This document shows, in pieces, positions 1-11,080 of a stretch of 64,000 bases of DNA. The stretch lies in contig JARCOQ010000090.1 in the NCBI GenBank assembly GCA_029207755.1, positions 254,280 through 318,279 of the forward strand, in the 5' to 3' direction. The DNA is from Chamaea fasciata. Its lineage: Eukaryota; Chordata; Aves; Passeriformes; Sylviidae. Below the pieces are notes generated by a model. That model was not told the DNA's origin. It saw only the letters and a list, made by a program, of their open reading frames with translations, and did not search any database. The stretch's first letter is position 1. Every line of letters starts with the position of its first letter. The position numbers and the translations under genes are program-made.

Positions 1-3000
1 AAGGCACCCCAGGGACACCTAGGGGACAGCCAGGGCACCCAAAGGGACACCAAGGGGACAGCCAGGGCACCTCCAGGGACACCTAGGGGACAGCCAGGGC
101 ACCCCAGGGACAGCCAGGGCGCCCCCAGGGACACATAGGGGACAGCCAGGGTACCCCCCGGGACCCCTAGGGGACAGCCTGGGCACCCCAGGGACACCCA
201 GGGCACCCCCAGGGACAGCTAGGGGACAGCCAGGGCACCCCAGGGACACCCAGGGCACCCCCAGGGACACCTAGGGGACAGCCAGGGCACCCCCAGGGAC
301 ACCTAAGAGACAGCCAGGGCACCCCAGGGAAAACTAGGGGACAGCCAGGGCAACCCAGGGACAGCCAGGGCGTCCCCAGGGACACATAGGGGACAGCCAG
401 GGTACCCCCATGGACCCCTAGGGGACAGCCGGGGCACCCCCAGGGACAGCCAGGGCACCCCCAGGGACACGTAGGGGACAGCCAGGGCACACCAGGGACA
501 GCCAGGGCACCCCCAGGGACACCTAGGGGACAGCCAGGGCACCCCAGGGACACCCAGGGCACCCCCAGGGACAGCTAGGGGACAGCCTGGGCACCCTAGG
601 GACACCTAGGGGATAGCCAGGGCACCCCCAGGGACACCAAGGGGATAGCCAGGGCACATCCAGGGACACATAAGGGACAGCCAGGGCACCCCAGGGACAC
701 CTAGGGGACAGCCAGGGCACTCCAGAGACAGCCAGGGCACCCCCAGGGATACCTAGGGGACAGGCAGGGCACCCCAGGGACACCTAGCGCACAGCCAGCG
801 CACCCTAGGGACAGCCAGGGCACCCCCAGGGACACCTAGGGAACAGCCACGGCACCCCAAGGGACACCTAGGGGACAGCCAGGGCACCCCAGGGACAGCC
901 AGGGCGCCCCCAGGGACACCCACGGCACCCCCAGGGACAGCCGGGGCACCCCTAGGGCACCCCAGGGACACCCAGGGCACCCCCAGGAACACGTAGGGGA
1001 CAGCCAGGGCACACCAGGGACAGCCAGGGCACCCCCAGGGACAGCTAGGGGACAGCCTGGGCATCCTAGGGACACCTAGGGGAAAGCCAGGGCACCCCCA
1101 GGGACACCAAGGGGACAGCCAGGGCACCCCAGGGAATGCCAGGGCACCCCCAGGGACACCAAGGGGACAGCCAGGGCACCTCCAGGGACACCTAGGGGAC
1201 AGCCAGGGCACCCCAGGAACACATAGGGGACAGCCAGGGTACCCCCAGGGACACCTAGGGGACAGCCAGGGCACTCCCAGGGACACCCAGGGCACCCCCA
1301 GGGACAGCTAGGGGACAGCCAGGGCACCCACAGGGACACCCAGGGCACCCCCAGGGACACATGGGACAGCCAGAGCACCCCAGGGCACCGCCAAAGACAC
1401 CTAGGGGACAGCCAGGGCACCCCCAGGGACACCAAGGGGACAGCCAGGGCCCCCCAGGGACACCTAGAAGACAACCAGGGCCCCCTCAGGGACAGCCAGG
1501 GCCCCCCAAGGGACAGCAAGGGCACCTCCAGGGACACCAAAGGGACAGCCAGGGCACCCCAGGGACAACTACGGGAAAGCCAGGGCACCCCTACGGACAC
1601 CTAAAGGAAAGCCTGGGTACCCCAGGGACAGCCAGGGCACCCCAGGGACACCCAGGGCACCGCCAGGGACAGCTAGGGGACAGCCAGGGCACCCACAGGG
1701 ACACCCAGGGCACCCCCAGGGACACCTAGGAGACAGCCAGGACACCCCAAGGGACACCTAGGGGACAGGCAGGGCACCCTAGGGACAGCCAGGGCTCCCC
1801 CAGGGACAACTAGGGGACAGCCAGGGACCCCCAGGGACACCTAGGGGACAGTCAGGGCACTCCAGGGACACCTAGGGGACAGCCAGAGCACCCCAAGGAC
1901 AGCCAGGGCACCCCCAGGGACACCTCGGGGACAGGCAGGGCACCCCCAGGGACACCTAGGGGACAGCCAGGGCACCCCCAGGGACACCTAGGGGACAGCC
2001 AAGGCAACCCCAGGGACACCTAGGGGACAGCCACGGCACCCCAGGGACACCTAGGGGACAGCCAGGGCACCCCAGGGACAGCCAGGGCACCCCTTGGGAC
2101 ACCTAGGGCACCCCCAAGGACACCAAGGGGACAGGCAGGGCACCCACAGGGACAGCCAGGGCACTCCAGGGACAGCCAGGTCACCCCCAGAGAGACCTAG
2201 GGGACAGCCAGGGCACCCTCAGGGACACCGAGGGGACAGCCAGGGCACCCCAGGGACAGGCAGGGCACCCAGAGGGCCAGAAAGGGCACCCCCAGGGCGC
2301 CCCAGGGACACCTAGGGGACAGGTAGGGACACCTAGGGGACAGACAGGCCATGCCCAGGGCCACCCAGGGTACCCACAGGGACACCAAGGGGACAGCCAG
2401 GGTACCCCCAGGGACACCTAGGGGACAGCCAGGGCACTTCAGGGACAGCCAGGGCACCCCCAGGGACACCTAGGGGACAGCCAGGGCACCCCCAGGGACA
2501 GCCAGGGCACCCCCAGGGCACCCGAAAGACACCCAGGGCACCCGCAGGGACACCAAGGGGACAGCCAGGGACCCCCAGGGACAGCCAGGGCACCCCAGGG
2601 ACACCTAGGGGACAGCCAGGGACCCCCAGGCACAGCCAGGGCACCCCAGGGACACCTAGGGGACAGCCAGGGCCCCCACAGGGACAGCCAGGGCCCCCCC
2701 AGGGACAGACAAGGTACCCCTAGGGACACATAAGGGACAGCCAGGGCCCTGACAGGGACACCCAGGGCACCCCCAGGGACACCTAGGGGACAGACAGGGC
2801 ACCCCCAGGGACACCAGGGCATCCCCAAGGACACCTAGGGGACAGCCAGGGCACCCCAGGGAAAGCCAGGGCACCCCAGGGACACCGAGGGGACAGCCAG
2901 GGCACCCCAGGGACACTCAGGGCACCCACAGGGCCAGGAATGGCACGCCCAGGGCGCCCCAGGACCACCCAGGGCACCCACAGGGACACCAAGGGGACAG

Positions 3001-4560
3001 CCAGGGCACCCCAGGGAATGCCAGGGCACCCCCAGGGACACCAAGGGGACAGCCTGGGCACCTCCAGGGACACCTAGGGGACAGCCAGGGCACCCCAGGA
3101 ACACATAGGGGACAGCCAGGGTACCCCCAGGGACACCTAGGGGACAGCCAGGGCACTCCCAGGGACACCCAGGGCACCCCCAGGGACAGCTAGGGGACAG
3201 CCAGGGCACCCACAGGGACACCCAGGGCACCCCCAGGGACACATGGGACAGCCAGAGCACCCCAGGGACACCCAGGGCACCGCCAAAGACACCTAGGGGA
3301 CAGCCAGGGCACCCCCAGGGACACCAAGGGGACAGCCAGGGCCCCCCAGGGACACCTAGAAGACAACCAGGGCCCCCTCAGGGACAGCCAGGGCCCCCCA
3401 AGGGACAGCAAGGGCACCTCCAGGGACACCAAAGGGACAGCCAGGGCACCCCAGGGACAACTACGGGAAAGCCAGGGCACCCCTACGGACACCTAAAGGA
3501 AAGCCTGGGTACCCCAGGGACAGCCAGGGCACCCCAGGGACACCCAGGGCACCGCCAGGGACAGCTAGGGGACAGCCAGGGCACCCACAGGGACACCCAG
3601 GGCACCCCCAGGGACACCTAGGAGACAGCCAGGACACCCCAAGGGACACCTAGGGGACAGGCAGGGCACCCTAGGGACAGCCAGGGCTCCCCCAGGGACA
3701 ACTAGGGGACAGCCAGGGCGCCCCAGGGACACCTAGGGGACAGGTAGGGACACCTAGGGGACAGACAGGCCATGCCCAGGGCCACCCAGGGTACCCACAG
3801 GGACACCAAGGGGACAGCCAGGGTACCCCCAGGGACACCTAGGGGACAGCCAGGGCACTTCAGGGACAGCCAGGGCACCCCCAGGGACACCTAGGGGACA
3901 GCCAGGGCACCCCCAGGGACAGCCAGGGCACCCCCAGGGCACCCGAAAGACACCCAGGGCACCCGCAGGGACACCAAGGGGACAGCCAGGGACCCCCAGG
4001 GACAGCCAGGGCACCCCAGGGACACCTAGGGGACAGCCAGGGACCCCCAGGCACAGCCAGGGCACCCCAGGGACACCAAGGGGACAGCCAGGGTACCCCC
4101 AGGGACCCCTAGGGGACAGCCTGGGCACCCCCAGGGACAGCCGGGGCACCCCTAGAGCACCTCAGGGACACCCAGGGCACCCCCAGGGACACGTAGGGGA
4201 CAGCTAGGGCACACCAGGGACAGCCAGGGCACCCCCAGGGACACCTAGGGGACAGCCAGGGCACCCCAGGGACACCCAGGGCACCCCCAGGGACACCAGA
4301 GCACCCCCAGGGATACTTAGGGGACAGCCAGGGCCCTCCCAGGGACACCAGGGTACACCCAGGGCCCCCCCAGGGACAGACAAGGCACCCCTAGGGACAC
4401 CTATGGGACAGCCAGGGACCCCCAGGGACAGCCAGGGCAGCCCCAGGGACACCTAGGGGACAGCCAGGGACCCCCAGGGACAGCCAGGGCACCCCCAGGG
4501 ACACCTAGGGGACAGCCAGGGCACCCCCAGGTAGAGCCAGGGGACAGCCAGGGCCCCCCC
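1..4560. repeat. GC-rich minisatellite block A (31/32 bp units)
   Basis: Continuous tandem array of a 31-32 bp unit whose three sub-units are AGGGACACCT, AGGGGACAGCC and AGGGCACCCC(C). A 21 bp unit lacking one sub-unit (GGGACAGCC or GGGACACCC followed by AGGGCACCCCC) is interspersed. Most 31-32 bp units carry the palindrome CCTAGG. Internal higher-order structure is visible: about 1250-1760 recurs at 3140-3690 (offset near 1.89 kb), and 2320-2650 recurs at 3740-4060 (offset near 1.42 kb). The first 1.76 kb recurs at about 11.85-13.49 kb. Open frames cross the block on both strands, reading as GQPGHPQGH-like on plus and VSLGVPWLSP-like on minus. They follow from the repeat and do not look like genes. 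The left edge is cut by the window. Confidence 0.97.
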
Positions 4561-4796
4561 AGAGGTTGAAGGGCCCCCCCCGCTCCAAACCCAGCACGGA
4601 TGCCTGCGTTGCGGCCCCCCAAAAACCCATGGCCGCCCCCCGAGCTGATATCGACCCCCCCACAGCATCATTGATCCCCACCCGAATGTCACTGACCCCC
4701 CCAATGTCATTGATGCCCCCCCCAATATTCCATTGATCCTTCCTCAGCGTCGCTGACCCCCCCCCAAAATTCCATTGATCCCCTCCACTTGATCCC

Positions 4797-4878
4797 GCCC
4801 TTTTTCTCCCCTCACGTTTCCCGCCCTTTTTCTCCCCTCACGTTTCCCGCCCTTTTTCTCCCCTCACGTTTCCCGCAC
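4797..4878. repeat. 26 bp tandem repeat, 3 copies, in cassette 1
   Basis: Unit CCCTTTTTCTCCCCTCACG followed by TTTCCCG, present three times. Each unit carries TTTCCCGCC, an E2F-like site, and on the minus strand GTGAGGGG, a splice-donor-like string. Copy number differs among cassettes: three here, two in copies 2-6, one in copy 7. Confidence 0.9.
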
Positions 4879-4918
4879 TTTTTCGTGGGGAATGACCCCT
4901 GAGGGGTCCTGTGGAAGG

Positions 4919-5215
4919 ATTCTGGAGGTCCGAGGGGTGAATTTGGGGTTTGGAGGGAGGTTTTGGGGGGTCCCAGGGATGGATTTGGGGGTTTTTGGGG
5001 GTCCAAGGGATGGATTTGGGGGTCCCGGGGTGGATCTGGGGTCCTGGGGAGGTTTTGGGGGGTCCCAGGGGTGGATTTGGGGTTCATGGGGAGGGGTTTT
5101 TGGGGGTTTTTTGGGGCCTCAGGGCTGAATTTGGGGTCCGGGGAGAGGTTTTGGGGGTTTTTTGGGGTCCCAGGGGTGAATTTGGGGTCCGGGGAGGGGT
5201 TTTTGGGGGTCCCTC
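4919..5215. repeat. G/T-rich simple repeat of cassette 1
   Basis: Degenerate phrases such as GAATTTGGGGTCC, GGGGTTTTTGGGGG and GGTTTTGGGGGGTCCC repeat every 20-50 bp. The plus strand is strongly G-rich with many runs of four to six G. The same tract is in cassettes 2-7. On the minus strand it lies between exon-like pieces and would be intronic. Confidence 0.85.
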
Positions 5216-5907
5216 ACCTGCAGGGCGTCGCGGGGGTGGCAGGGGGAGGGGGCAGCGGGGGGGGCCCAGCGCCCACCCCCCCTTGGGCTTCAGGAGGGCG
5301 TCGATGAGACCGAAACAGCTCGGGGGGGGGGGGGGGGTCAAAAACGGGGGGGGGTCACGGGCTGGAACCCCCCAGTGCCCCCCAAACCACCCCCAGGGCC
5401 CCCCCGACCTCCAGGAGCCCGCAAAACCCTCCTCAGGTTCCTTTGATGCCTCAAATGGGCCGCCCAAACCTCCCGAAGCCCCCCCAAAAACACCCACAGC
5501 AGCCCCTTGAGACTCCCCGCAGACCCCCCAAAACCCCCCAAACCCCTCCAGGACAACTCGGGACCCCCAGTACACCCAAAATCCGCCCCCCCCCTCCCCC
5601 TGAGGCCTCATTTGACCCGCTCCACGTTGCGGACAGGCACCAGCTGATCAAGCCACAAGCACCAGCACCTGCGGGACTGGGATGGACTGGGAGCACTGGG
5701 AGGGTGATCAGAGAGAACTGGGATGGACGGGGAGTGGACTGGGACGAACTGGCAGGCGTGTGGGGGTCGATGGTGGGCACACGGTGCCTTACTGGTCTGT
5801 ACTGGGATGGGTCTAATGGCCCCAGGGGAGGGGGTGTGGCCACACTGGTCCAGACTGGGAGGGGTGTCACCATGGCGCCGGAGGCGGAGTCGAGGATACG
5901 AGCGAGG

Positions 5908-8900
5908 CAGGGACACATAGGGGACAGCCAGGGCACCCCAGGGACACCTAGGGGACAGCCAGGGCACCCCAGGGACACCCAGGGCACCCCCAGGGACACG
6001 TAGCGGACAGCCAGGGCACACCAGGGACACCCAGGGCACCCCCAGGGACAGCTAGGGGACAGCCAGGGCACCCACAGGGACACCCAGGGCACCCCCAGGG
6101 ACACCTAGGAGACAGCCAGGACACCCCAAGGGACACCTAGGGGACAGGCAGGGCACCCTAGGGACAGCCAGGGCTCCCCCAGGGACAACTAGGGGACAGC
6201 CAGGGACCCCCAGGGACACCTAGGGGACAGTCAGGGCACTCCAGGTACACCTAGGGGACAGCCAGAGCACCCCAAGGACAGCCAGGGCACCCCCAGGGAC
6301 ACCTAGGGGACAGCCAGGGCACCCCCAGGGACACCTAGGGGACAGCCAAGGCAACCCCAGGGACACCTAGGGGACAGCCACGGCACCCCAGGGACACCTA
6401 GGGGACAGCCAGGGCACCCCAGGGACAGCCAGGGCACCCCTTGGGACACCTAGGGCACCCCCAAGGACACCAAGGGGACAGGCAGGGCACCCACAGGGAC
6501 AGCCAGGGCACTCCAGGGACAGCCAGGTCACCCCCAGAGAGACCTAGGGGACAGCCAGGGCACCCTCAGGGACACCGAGGGGACAGCCAGGGCACCCCAG
6601 GGACAGGCAGGGCACCCAGAGGCCCAGGGACAGGCAGGGCACCCAGAGGGCCAGAAAGGGCACCCCCAGGGCGCCCCAGGGACATCTAAAGGACAGGTAG
6701 GGACACCTAGGGGACAGACAGGCCATGCCCAGGGCCACCCAGGGTACCCACAGGGACACCAAGGGGACAGCCAGGGTACCCCCAGGGACACCTAGGGGAC
6801 AGCCAGGGCACTTCAGGGAGAGCCAGGGCACCCCCAGGGACACCTAGGGGACAGCCAGGGCACCCCCAGGGACAGCCAGGGCACCCCCAGGGCACCCGAA
6901 AGACACCCAGGGCACCCGCAGGGACACCAAGGGGACAGCCAGGGACCCCCAGGGACAGCCAGGGCACCCCAGGGACACCTAGGGGACAGCCAGGGACCCC
7001 CAGGCACAGCCAGGGCACCCCAGGGACACCTAGGGGACAGCCAGGGCCCCCACAGGGACAGCCAGGGCCCCCCCAGGGACAGACAAGGTACCCCTAGGGA
7101 CACATAAGGGACAGCCAGGGCCCTGACAGGGACACCCAGGGCACCCCCAGGGACACCTAGGGGACAGACAGGGCACCCCCAGGGACACCAGGGCACCCCA
7201 GGGACACCTAGGGGACAGGCAGGGCACCCCCAGGGACACCTAGGGGACAGCAAGGCACCCCAGGGACACCTAGGGGACAGCCAGGGCACCCCCAGGGACA
7301 CCAAGGGGACAGCCAGGGCACCTCCAGGGACACCTAGGGGACAGCCAGGGCACCCAAAGGGACACCAAGGGGACAGCCAGGGCACCTCCAGGGACACCTA
7401 GGGGACAGCCAGGGCACCCCAGGGACAGCCAGGGCGCCCCCAGGGACACATAGGGGACAGCCAGGGTACCCCCCGGGACCCCTAGGGGACAGCCTGGGCA
7501 CCCCAGGGACACCCAGGGCACCCCCAGGGACAGCTAGGAGACAGCCAGGACACCCCAAGGGACACCTAGGGGACAGGCAGGGCACCCTAGGGACAGCCAG
7601 GGCTCCCCCAGGGACAACTAGGGGACAGCCAGGGACCCCCAGGGACACCTAGGGGACAGTCAGGGCACTCCAGGGACACCTAGGGGACAGCCAGAGCACC
7701 CCAAGGACAGCCAGGGCACCCCCAGGGACACCTCGGGGACAGGCAGGGCACCCCCAGGGACACCTAGGGGACAGCCAGGGCACCCCCAGGGACACCTAGG
7801 GGACAGCCAAGGCAACCCCAGGGACACCTAGGGGACAGCCACGGCACCCCAGGGACACCTAGGGGACAGCCAGGGCACCCCAAGGACAGCCAGGGCACCC
7901 CTTGGGACACCTAGGGCACCCCCAAGGACACCAAGGGGACAGGCAGGGCACCCACAGGGACAGCCAGGGCACTCCAGGGACAGCCAGGTCACCCCCAGAG
8001 AGACCTAGGGGACAGCCAGGGCACCCTCAGGGACACCGAGGGGACAGCCAGGGCACCCCAGGGACAGGCAGGGCACCCAGAGGGCCAGAAAGGGCACCCC
8101 CAGGGCGCCCCAGGGACACCTAGGGGACAGGTAGGGACACCTAGGGGACAGACAGGCCATGCCCAGGGCCACCCAGGGTACCCACAGGGACACCAAGGGA
8201 ACAGCCAGGGCACCCCCCAGGGACACCTAGGGGACAGCCAGGGCACCCCCAGGGACAGCCAGGGCACCCCCAGGGCACCCGAAAGACACCCAGGGCACCC
8301 GCAGGGACACCAAGGGGACAGCCAGGGACCCCCAGGGACAGCCAGGGCACCCCAGGGACACCTAGGGGACAGCCAGGGACCCCCAGGCACAGCCAGGGCA
8401 CCCCAGGGACACCTAGGGGACAGCCAGGGCCCCCACATGGACAGCCAGGGCCCCCCCAGGGACAGACAAGGTACCCCTAGGGACACATAAGGGACAGCCA
8501 GGGCCCTGACAGGGACACCCAGGGCACCCCCAGGGACACCTAGGGGACAGACAGGGCACCCCCAGGGACACCAGGGCATCCCCAAGGACACCTAGGGGAC
8601 AGCCAGGGCACCCCAGGGAAAGCCAGGGCACCCCAGGGACACCGAGGGGACAGCCAGGGCGCCCCAGGACCACCCAGGGCACCCACAGGGACACCAAGGG
8701 GACAGCCAGGGTACCCCCAGGGACACCTAGTGGACAGCCAGGGCACTTCAGGGACAGCCCGGGCACCCCCAGGGACACCTAGGGGACAGCCAGGGCACCC
8801 ACAGGGACACCCAGGGCAACCCCAGGGACACCTAGGGGACAGCCAGGGCACTCCCAGGGACACCTAGGGGACAGGCAGGGCACCCTAGGGACAGCCAGGG

Positions 8901-9752
8901 CTCCCCCAGGGACAACTAGGGGACAGCCAGGGAACCCCCAGGGACACCTAGGGGACAGTCAGGGCACTCCGGGGACACCTAGGGGACAGCCAGAGCACCC
9001 CAAGGACACCAGGGCACACCCAGGGACACCTAGGGGACAGCCAGGGCACCCCAAGGAGAGCCAGGGCACCCCCAGGGACATCTAAGGGACAGCCAGGGTA
9101 CCCCAGGGACACCAAGGGGACAGCCAGGGCACCCCCAGGGACACCTAGGGGACAGCTAGGGCACCCCAGGGACAGCCAGGGCCCCCCCAGGGATAGCCAG
9201 GGCATCCCCGGGGACACCAAGGGGACAGCCAGGGCACCTCCAGGGACACCTATGGGACAGCCAGGGCACCCCCAGGGACACCAAGGGGACAGCCACGGCA
9301 CCCCAGGGACTCCTAGGAGACAGCTAGGGCACACCAGGGACAGCCAGGGCACCCCCAGGGACACCTAGGGGACAGCCAGGGCACCCCAGGGACACCCAGG
9401 GCACCCCAGGGACAGGTAGGGGACAGCCAGGGCATCCCCAGGGACACCAGAGCACCCCCAGGGACACTTAGGGGACAGCCAGGGCCCTCCCAGGGACACC
9501 AGGGTACCCTCAGGGCCCCCCCAGGGACAGACAAGGCACCCCTAGGGACACCTATGGGACAGCCAGGGACCCCCAGGGACAGCCAGGGCAGCCCCAGGGA
9601 CAGCCAGGGCACCCCCAGGGACTCCAGGGCACCCCCAGGGACACCTAGGGGACAGCCAGGGCACCCCCAGGGACTCCAGGGCACCCCCAGGGACACCTAG
9701 GGGACAGCCAGGGCACCCCCAGGTAGAGCCAGGGGACAGCCAGGGCCCCCCC
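5908..9752. repeat. Minisatellite block B
   Basis: Same 31/32 bp and 21 bp units as block A. It starts directly after the cassette at GGGACACATAGGGG. A stretch near 6140-6690 recurs inside this block at about 7580-8130, and again in blocks A (about 1776-2320) and C (about 13.50-14.05 kb), so kilobase segments have been exchanged between blocks. The last 60 bp, with GGTAGAGCC, is shared with the ends of blocks A and C. The borders with the cassettes are therefore conserved. Confidence 0.97.
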
Positions 9753-11080
9753 AGAGGTTGAAGGGCCCCCCCCCGCTCCAAACCCAGCACGGATGCCTGC
9801 GTTGCGGCCCCCCAAAAACCCATGGCCGCCCCTCGAGCTGATATCGACCCCCCCACAGCATCATTGATCCCCACCCGAATGTCACTGACCCCCCCAATGT
9901 CATTGATGCCCCCCCAATATTCCATTGATCCTTCCTCAGCGTCGCTGACCCCCCCCAAAATTCCATTGATCCCCTCCACTTGATCCCGCCCTTTTTCTCC
10001 CCTCACGTTTCCCGCCCTTTTTCTCCCCTCACGTTTCCCGCACTTTTTCGTGGGGAACGACCCCTGAGGGGTCCTGTGGAAGGATTCTGGAGGTCCGAGG
10101 GGTGAATTTGGGGTTTGGAGGGAGGTTTTTGGGGGGGTCCCAGGGATGGATTTGGGGGTTTTTGGGGGTCCAAGGGATGGATTTGGGGGTCCCGGGGTGG
10201 ATCTGGGGTCCTGGGGAGGTTTTGGGGGGTCCCAGGGGTGGATTTGGGGTTCATGGGGAGGGGTTTTTGGGGGTTTTTTGGGGCCTCAGGGCTGAATTTG
10301 GGGTCCGGGGAGAGGTTTTGGGGGTTTTTTGGGGTCCCAGGGGTGAATTTGGGGTCCGGGGAGGGGTTTTTGGGGGTCCCTCTCACTGCAGGGCGTCGCG
10401 GGGGTGGCAGGGGGAGGGGGCAGCGGGGGGGGGCCCAGCGCCCACCCCCCCCCTTGGGCTTCAGGAGGGCGTCGATGAGACCGAAACAGCTCGGGGGGGG
10501 GGGGGGGGTCAAAAACGGGGGGGGGTCACGGGCTGGAACCCCCCAGTGCCCCCCAAACCACCCCCAGGGCCCCCCCGACCTCCAGGAGCCCGCAAAACCC
10601 TCCTCAGGTTCCTTTGATGCCTCAAATGGGCCGCCCAAACCTCCCGAAGCCCCCCCAAAAACACCCACAGCAGCCCCTTGAGACTCCCCGCAGACCCCCC
10701 AAAAACCCCCCAAACCCCTCCAGGACAACTCGGGACCCCCAGTACACCCAAAATCCCCCCCCCCCTCCCCCTGAGGGCCTCATTTGACCCGCTCCACGTT
10801 GCGGACAGGCACCAGCTGATCAAGCCACAAGCACCAGCACCTGCGGGACTGGGATGGACTGGGAGCACTGGGAGGGTGATCAGAGAGAACTGGGATGGAC
10901 GGGGAGTGGACTGGGACGAACTGGCAGGCGTGTGGGGGTCGATGGTGGGCACACGGTGCCTTACTGGTCTGTACTGGGATGGGTCTAATGGCCCCAGGGG
11001 AGGGGGTGTGGCCACACTGGTCCAGACTGGGAGGGGTGTCACCATGGCGCCGGAGGCGGAGTCGAGGATACGAGCGAGGC
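9753..11080 (-). pseudogene. Interspersed cassette copy 2 with exon remnants
   Basis: Nearly identical to copy 1 and in the same orientation. The 26 bp repeat is present twice. The donor after the FGLIDALLKPKG piece is damaged: the plus strand reads TCTCACTGCAG where the other copies read CTCACCTGCAG. The LVPVRNVERVK piece ends in the same TGA (minus strand, stop at 10780). Poly-G tracts differ in length from copy 1, which moves the frame. It is pseudogenic for the same reasons as copy 1. Confidence 0.75.

Larger units (their letters stand above)
4561..5907 (-). pseudogene. Interspersed cassette copy 1 with exon remnants
   Basis: A 1.35 kb non-satellite segment with sharp borders (left after a C7 run at AGAGGTTGAAG, right at GAGCGAGGCAG). 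On the minus strand, in order, it shows a piece reading LARILDSASGAM (about 5909-5871) before a GTGACA donor-like site; an exon-like piece after CCCGCAG (5668-5608) reading LVPVRNVERVK then TGA; a piece reading FGLIDALLKPKG (about 5322-5287) that runs to a CTGCAG/GTGAGG donor at 5218; and a piece reading DPSG before GTGAGG near 4867-4915. These are separated by G/T-rich and CCCAGT-rich intron-like sequence. Reading frames between pieces do not join cleanly. Poly-G runs of 14 or more break the frame. I see a decayed, amplified fragment of a multi-exon gene that I cannot name. Confidence 0.75.
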
